Positions 30,756-36,661 of a stretch of DNA of 36,661 nt are shown in pieces. Within the stretch, counting starts at the first letter, position 1; each line of letters starts with the position of its first letter. The notes under the pieces are model-generated. The model was not told the origin of the DNA. It did not search any database and saw nothing but the letters and a program-made list of their open reading frames with translations. Origin of the DNA: Gryganskiella cystojenkinii (taxonomy: Eukaryota > Mortierellomycota > Mortierellomycetes > Mortierellales > Mortierellaceae); NCBI GenBank assembly GCA_015852425.1, contig JAAAIG010000353.1, positions 1-36,661 of the forward strand, given 5' to 3'. Both the position numbers and the translations under genes were made by a program.

Positions 30756-33727
30756 CTACTTTCTTGATGCTGCTGAAGATGGTGGCAGTGACTGCACCAC
30801 TCCCTCCGAGGATGATGCTTCGAGTGCAGAAGAGGTCGAGGGTCGCGACAAGGCTACCACAGCAGTTTCGAGATGTGAGGACATCAAAAGAGTACCGTCG
30901 TCGATTCCGTTCCAGTTGCCTGTGATCGATTCCTCCCCAACTTCGATCTCTCTCAATGGATACGAGAATGATCGCTGACTGGCCGAGGTCGACAGGGGTA
31001 TTCTGGGTGTTGTTGCCATAGTTGTGGATGGTCCCGTTGTTGGATCCCCATGTTGGGACAATGGCGTGTCCGACACGGAGGAAGAGGTCGCCACCGGGTA
31101 GAAGGATGCGGATCCTAATCCTGAGGATGAATAATAACCCTGATTATATGGGCTCGATCCATAGTACTGCTGTTGAAGGTACCGCTGATTCGCCTCTGCA
31201 AGCTCGTTATCTGCATCGACTCTCTCAAGCATCGAATATATGGTTCCGGATCGATCCAATTCTGGGTGCTGACGAATCTCATTCTGGCGACGCATCTCAT
31301 AGTATTTGTTATGCTGCTGCGTCTTATTATAAAATCCTTGCTGCACATCTGCCAGATCTTGAGGTAATCGATCCCCCCTTGAAAAGCGTGTCGAACTATG
31401 ATCCTGCTGTTGTGACATTTGTTGTCGTTGTTGCTCCTGCTGCTTCAAGTCGAGCTGATGAATAGGAAAATGAGGCGATTGATGATAACGGTGATTATGT
31501 TGAAGAGGTGAAAACAGGGTGGTTCCAGATCCAGTTCCAGAGTTGGTGTTGATGTTGAGATTGGTACCACTGCTGTTGCTGCTGCTGCCGCTCGTACTCG
31601 TGTTGAAAGTATTGAAGGTCGCGTTTGTATCTGCTCCTGACATGGCCGTAGTCCCGACTGAGGTAGACTCGCTTACAGATGGTGACGCCGGAGGCGCATA
31701 GGGTATAATGAGGAACGGACTCTTGTCCATCCTCAGTCTTGGCGGCAATGGGTACGGAGTCGAGCTTAATGATCTTGGTGGTCGGGGTGCCAGTGGTGGC
31801 GGCAAAAGATGAGGCGAAGCATCCTCTGAGGAACTGGTTCCTGTGGTGTGTCCCACATGATCCATAGAGAGCATCTTGTCTTCTTCTGAAGTTCTCACCA
31901 GCGGATCACGAGACAGAGAGTGACCAGACCACCAGGAGAGATTGTAAAATTTGCCGCCACTTTTGCCGTCTTTGGCGTTCTTCGATGGTGGGGGTCCTTC
32001 TCTTCTGTATCTCCTGGGCAGGTACCATCGCATCACAAAGAAAGTTGCCACAGCCAGTAATAACACACAGACTCCCGCCACAATCCCGTAAGTTGCTTCT
32101 GAGGAGAGCCCTCTGCTACTGCTGGTGCCAGGAGCGGACGCCGTGGAGTCCGGTGTAAACTGCATAGTCCATGTCCAGGATGTGGTGTTGATCACGGCTA
32201 GTTGAGGATCCGAGAACTGCCTTGGTCCCGTCAGTCCGCCATCAAATCCTGATCACATTTGAAAAAAAAGAGGAAGCGATCGTCGTTTCAGTCGCAGCCA
32301 TCAAATTCATCTTTCAGTAAAATGTAACCCCTGAAAAAAGAAAAAGAAAAAAACGCCTTTGTCCAATTACCTCCAACGAGGATCATTTGGTCTTTTGTTG
32401 CCATTTGACAGGCAGCTCCAGCACGGCCAGGGATTGGCATATTTGTGATCTGAATTGACGTCCAACTCCAGTTTCCAGGTGTCAGCAACCAAGCATCGTT
32501 CAAACTCCCGGTCATGGATGCTCCACCGTACATAAAGACCTGACCCGAGGGTAAGAGGACGACGCAGGGTGATATCCGTGCCGAAGGTGTCAAGGATTCC
32601 CCAATCGGTCCTGTCAAGGACACGGACGTGATGGGGACCATGGCCGGCGAAGTCGTTCCATGTGTGATCATCGAGTTGATCAGGTATCCGCGGTCGAATT
32701 CCTGACACGAAGTCACATCCCCACTAGTGATGTTGATCCCGCTGCATCCACCCATGATCAAGGTCGCCTTGAGTTCCGGAAGAAAGATTAAGATGGGCTG
32801 AACAACACTCATTCCCCACTGCGGTGACGTGGATATTGAACCTGAGGGCGAGGGCACTATAGGAGTATTGATCACTGCGGACCACGACCAAGTGTTCAAG
32901 ACCGATCGCGTGTCCAAGATGTCTAATTCTGTCGAGACCGAGTACGACCCTACAGCAGGCGCAGCAGGTGTTGATGTAGTGCTGTTGGTCGAGCGTGTAA
33001 AATCCAGACCTCCTAGGAGAATCATTTGTCCTGTATTCGAGTCGAGTGCGATCCCGACCTCGGATCGACCAGTACTCGGAAACGCCATCGAGACTGCTGC
33101 CGGTGGCAGATACGACCAGTTATCGGTCGCGATCTCGTAGACGACCGCTAACTGACCGACTTGGTTACTGATACCGGCAAGAACGAGGTATTTTTGATCC
33201 AGAGTAGTTGCCACAGCATTGGCCTCAGGGACAGCATATCCGCTCGACAGTTTCTTCCAAGGACAATGGGTCATGGAGAAAGGAGCATTCAAAGGGATGG
33301 CTAGGGTATCATCCGAAGTCGCGTTTGTTGCCGAGGGGGAGGTGGAGAGTGTACCAGCCACGACAAAGAGGGTGTTTCCGGCGACGATTGACCCTGCATT
33401 GTATCGAGGAGTGAAGATTGGTCCAGCGTGGACAGAGAGGTGGAGGTCATGACCGAAAAAGTTGTGAAGGAAAAAGAAGAGAGCGAGCACTTTTGTTGTT
33501 GTTGTTTTTGTTGTTGATGATGAGCGCTTTGGAAGCAACTTTGCTAATGGCGATGTTTGTTCTCTTTGTGTCCGTCGTGACCTCGTCCTGCAGTGCTGAC
33601 AACAACTGCAGCTTCGACGAGTGGTTGTAGATAGGGAAGATGTGAAAGGAGGCGGAGAAAAAGATAGAGATAGAGATGGAGAGGAGGCGCGGGGTAAAAA
33701 GCGGTGTTTTCTGGACGTGATTACCAT
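30756..33727 (-). CDS. single-pass membrane protein with Kelch ectodomain
   Basis: Minus strand, exons 33727-32371 and 32248-30756, 949 residues. A hydrophobic stretch at about residues 80-98 ends in SVHAGP, like a signal peptide cleavage region. About six Kelch blades follow, marked by FVVAGT, LVLAGI, MILLGGLD, LIMGGCSG, FMYGGAS and MILVGG. The intron (32370-32249) falls inside the last blade; splicing restores LVGGFDGGLTGPRQF, whereas reading on hits a stop. One transmembrane helix (about 506-530, YGIVAGVCVLLLAVATFFVM) is followed by basic residues and a 420-residue Pro/Ser/Gln-rich cytosolic tail. Surface attachment or signalling is plausible but unproven. The only in-frame ATG upstream of the Kelch domain is 33727, leaving an unusual 79-residue basic Ser/Arg/Thr-rich extension before the signal-like segment. 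A further 5' exon is possible. Confidence 0.8.
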
Positions 33728-34577
33728 TGTGAGCGGCGTGTGGGACAACAAGGTTTGAACGAGGTGACCGTAGAACGCTGAGAAGAAGAGCTCGAACAAA
33801 ACCAAGAGTGGAGTGAACGTAATGACAAATAAAGATCGACAGCGATGCCTTGCTGTAGCATGAAAAAAAAAAAAAAAAAGGACAGAGGACAATCGATGTT
33901 TCGTTGGGACAAATAAATGAAAGGAGAATGAATAAGAGAGAAAAGGAGCAATGAATGACGAGAAGAAGAGAAGGAGCGGCCTTTCCTCTTGCTATTTATT
34001 TTTACTGTCCATGCTCTACCTGCCAAGAGTCGTTGTTCAGGGACACAAAGCTTTTTTTAGACTTTTTTTTATTCTTTTTTTCTCTTCTTTTTTACGCTTC
34101 TTTTATGCCAGGGTTTGAATCGCATTCAACACTTTCACCCCGGATTCAATTCATGACCAATGCAACGTAAAAGCCACCACCACCAATGCCATTGACAGCA
34201 CAATTCTTCTCCTTTCACGTTAAAGAGCCTCTTTACCTCTACCCCTTCCCGGTTGATCACAGCCGCTATTCTCTCCTTCCTCTGCCATTTTTGCCTTGCA
34301 GTCTATATATCCATCACATGTCCCTGACTCGTTGGAGTAAAAAAAGAGATGTCCTGTGTGCGTTCAGATCACAGCCCAGCACTCAGCCACACTCCTCGAT
34401 CCGTGGGCAGACAAACCGCGCATCGCCGATCAAAAAGGATGCTATAATCCTCCGAGATATATGTTCATGCCTCGACTCTCCTTTATAGCGTTTTTTTTTA
34501 AAAAAAGTAAACATTGCCTGGAGGTCCCTAACGTCTATCCCTCATAAGAACCACATATTTTGTCCAAAGCCGTTGGC
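33728..34577. other. intergenic, 850 bp, promoter of the Kelch gene
   Basis: An A/G-rich (minus-strand T/C-rich) stretch at 33640-33960 is the presumed Kelch leader and promoter. A 17-A run lies near 33863. The right half is the 3' region of the Rce1 gene. No gene is supported. Confidence 0.5.
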
Positions 34578-36001
34578 CTATTGGACTAAAGGCCAGTACA
34601 CGGCGCTGTGTTGGTCTCCAAAGAGTCCAGGGCTCGTCATGTGCCCGAGCAAATACCCAAAGAGAGTCATGCCTACTACCAAACTGAGGTACAGCCACTT
34701 TTTCCAGGGTCCATAATACTGAATGGACCCAACATCCGGGAATCCCATCATGTTACAGAAGCTGTGGCAGAGACAAGGAGCCAACAGACTCGATGTTCTC
34801 AAAAACAAGAACGTGACAAACCATCCAAACAAGGTTGTATATGTCAACTGAACGAATGCCACGACAATTGATTGAATCAGGGCCTGTCGAGTCCTGCCAT
34901 TCTTGACATACGATTCATAACCGTGATGCATATGCGCTGTGATTTCAAAAAGAGTCATGCGGAAAGAGACATGAAATAAGTGCGGGGCTCTGATTATAGG
35001 TGGTGCAAGCAAATACCATGTAAAACATCGACAGCGAAAAAAGTGAACGAGCAAGTGCTCACGTACCAATGCCAAAGACAAAGGGCAACCCAAAGACCAT
35101 GGATTTCAACGAAGCCCCCGAGTGCGACACCAACGCAACGAGACAGCCTCGAAATATGAACTCTTCCGCTACAGGCCCCTATTTTTGTGAAGGACACCCT
35201 AAGATCAGGTTGGGTTCTCCTCGCTTACAAGTAAAGCCCCAAGTATGGCACATCTTGCGCCTTTTCGCAGGCAATTTCACGTTACCACAATGTAGTTCCG
35301 CACGCCAATCAATTCTGTCAGGGATTGCCTCTGAGAGGACCAAGGAAACCTCCGCTGGAAAGGCAGAGCTTCGTCAAGGAACATCATCAACAAGGGTCCC
35401 ATGAACAGGATCCCGACCAGCAGCAGAGGTGCGAATAGATGGTGGAGCAGTTGGACTATACTCAGGGGTACCGATAAGCCGAGGAGTCGAGAAAACAAGA
35501 CGACTCGTTCCGAGAGTGACTTTTTTTTGTTTTTTGGAGGAGTCAAAAATGAGATCAGAAAGGAGGAGGTGTACGCGTTAGATCAGTTAGGAGCGTTGAT
35601 CGCGTTGAATATCACGTTTTGAGCGAACAATACACTCTGTCTCAAATTACCAAGTGCGCTGGAAGAGTGCCAGACCAGCTCAAGATGAACCAGAGGTATA
35701 TGGGGACGAGGATTGAGGTCAATAGGATCCCCTTGAAGCGACGGTAGATCACCAAGGGGTGATCTCTATCGAGTCGCCGCTGTGGCTTTTGGTTGTCACC
35801 AGCAGCAGTGGTGGTTTCCTGAGGGAGAGGGAAAAAGAAAAGCGACCCAACAAGCAGCATGGTAATGAGGACACATGAGACTGCAGCCAGCCATGGCGAG
35901 ATGACCGGTGCAAATGTCAGCATGGACGGAATAGGATGACAGGAAATAAGGTTGATGAGAAGAAGCAGTGAACGCGAAAGGTGGGTGCTCCAAGAACTCA
36001 T
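34578..36001 (-). CDS. RCE1: CAAX prenyl protease 2 (Rce1)
   Basis: Minus strand, exons 36001-35651, 35519-35286, 35178-35067 and 34936-34578, 351 residues. Rce1 is the polytopic ER-membrane endoprotease that removes the last three residues of prenylated CAAX proteins such as Ras and a-factor-type pheromones. Splicing assembles the catalytic core: VRNYIVGPVAEEFIFRGC (Glu200-Glu201, Arg205), then FGIAHMHHGYE (His234) and CHSFCNMMGFP (His290, Asn294). The join to AHMHHGYE uses the acceptor at 34937; an upstream AG would break the FxxxH motif. YTTLFGWFVTFLFLRT is also typical. The exon 2 acceptor (after 35520) is an A-rich run with a weak pyrimidine tract, so that boundary is less certain. It is divergent from the ribosomal protein gene on the right. 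Confidence 0.87.
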
Positions 36002-36526
36002 TAACGTGACTGCACTTAATACAATGTGGCTTAGATGTTTCGCCTCTGTGCCGAGGAGGAGTTTAAGACAAATTTTTGTCGAGGGCTATGCTTGATCTTT
36101 CTTTTTCTTATACTTGTCGAAATGGTACTACCAACTGCCATGGGATCATTAGGATGAACATGCAAAGGATGGCGAACGGATCACAACAAGGCTCTGTAAC
36201 AGGAACCAAGGAAACTTTTAAAATCAACTTCTCTTATCGGAAAAATGAACATCAGCAACCAACATCGAATTTATGATTCAGCCTTGCCAGCAGAAAACCT
36301 CAAATCCGACACATTTTTCATGTGGAATGAATTGTCGAATTTGCATTGGCGAGGATCTCAACGATAGTTGCCAGTGGCCATCGACAGCAGGATCACCATC
36401 ATCACTTTCACATCAACTTGAAACGATAACAAACAATTTCACTCGGAACACGGAATTTCCTTCAAGATCAATCATCACAGTCAAACTCATAAAAATACGC
36501 CTCTATCTAAAAAAAAAAAAAAATAG
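36002..36526. promoter_or_regulatory. divergent promoter Rce1/eL8 and probable first intron of eL8
   Basis: The eL8 coding exon begins after AG at 36525-36526, preceded by a run of 15 A bases. Its ATG must be on an upstream exon. The best candidate is ATG at 36122-36124 directly followed by GTACTA, which would make a start-codon-only coding exon and a 402-nt intron. GTAC donors occur in other genes of this window. I looked for C/D snoRNA boxes in this putative intron and saw none convincing. Confidence 0.4.
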
Positions 36527-36661
36527 GCTCCCGCTAAGAAGTCCGGCTCTGCCAAGAAGGTCGCCCCCGCCCCTTACCCCGCTGCTAAGAAGGGTGCTGC
36601 CGCCAAGGCCCCCGTCAACCCCTTGATCGAGAAGACCCCCAAGAACTTCGGTGTTGGTCAG
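36527..36661 (+). CDS. 60S ribosomal protein eL8 (L7a/L8), 5' part only
   Basis: Forty-five codons in phase 0 up to the window edge: APAKKSGSAKKVAPAPYPAA, KKGAAAKAP, NPLIEKTPKNFGVGQ. The Lys/Ala/Pro-rich start followed by NPLIEK-PKNFG(I/V)GQ is characteristic of eL8, a large-subunit ribosomal protein binding 25S/5.8S rRNA. The codons are strongly biased to C-ending forms (AAG, GCC, CCC), as expected for a highly expressed gene. The Met codon is on an upstream exon, probably 36122-36124, and the gene continues beyond the window. Confidence 0.88.

Noticed and set aside
34937..35093. Reading the Rce1 C-terminal frame upstream through 35093
   Set aside because: It inserts intron sequence before AHMHHGYE. 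Splicing at 34937 gives the conserved FxxxH motif.
36125..36526. snoRNA inside the eL8 intron, as in vertebrate RPL7A
   Set aside because: No convincing box C and box D pair with flanking complementary ends is visible.

Overview
The window is nuclear DNA from a filamentous fungus. Genes carry several short spliceosomal introns (about 65-135 nt, GT..AG, often GTAAGT or GTAC donors), lie 100-1700 bp apart, and mix conserved eukaryotic proteins with very low-complexity Ser/Thr/Gln-rich ones. The helical-repeat + NACHT + pentapeptide + WD40 receptor and the general style suggest an early-diverging mould such as Mortierella/Linnemannia. That placement is inference and was not tested. Every spliced model below was built by eye from splice sites and protein-family continuity.

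Left part (1-8.2 kb), all on the plus strand: an Mpv17/PMP22-family membrane protein split by a roughly 200-residue LEA-like insert (652-2264), a type II membrane fucosyltransferase-like enzyme (2697-4721), a WBP4/FBP21-like U1-type zinc-finger splicing factor whose start codon is interrupted by an intron (4849-5975), and the nuclear actin-related protein Arp4 (6146-8161). A DHA2-like 14-TM MFS drug:H+ antiporter follows (9286-11827).

Middle part (12-24.5 kb) is the accessory region and the most interesting. It holds a head-to-tail array of divergent ubiquitin-like paralogues: four intact genes (13491, 14454, 15492, 17464), two frameshifted copies (12092, 16322) and one decayed fragment (about 12901). 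Most share an N-terminal beta-rich domain I do not recognise, a PPSY (WW-ligand) linker in three copies, and a C-terminal ubiquitin fold ending in Gly-Ser instead of Gly-Gly. Directly downstream on the same strand is a 1931-residue NLR-type receptor (18545-24512) with a helical N-terminal region, NACHT, pentapeptide repeats and 16 WD40 repeats. Fourteen of these form an exact 14 x 126 bp tandem array whose variable residues cluster at the same few positions. The pairing looks like a fast-evolving non-self-recognition or regulated-cell-death locus with ubiquitin-like accessory proteins. The functional link is a hypothesis from adjacency.

Right part (24.5-36.7 kb): a 1.7 kb stretch with no recognisable gene, a small RRM RNA-binding protein whose start codon is split by a 1 kb intron (26183-27695), a Gln/Pro-rich protein with a Cys-rich tail (28477-29436, minus), a single-pass Kelch membrane protein (30756-33727, minus), the CAAX protease Rce1 (34578-36001, minus), and the 5' end of ribosomal protein eL8 (L7a/L8), which runs off the right edge. 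I saw no tRNA, rRNA, CRISPR array or intact transposon.
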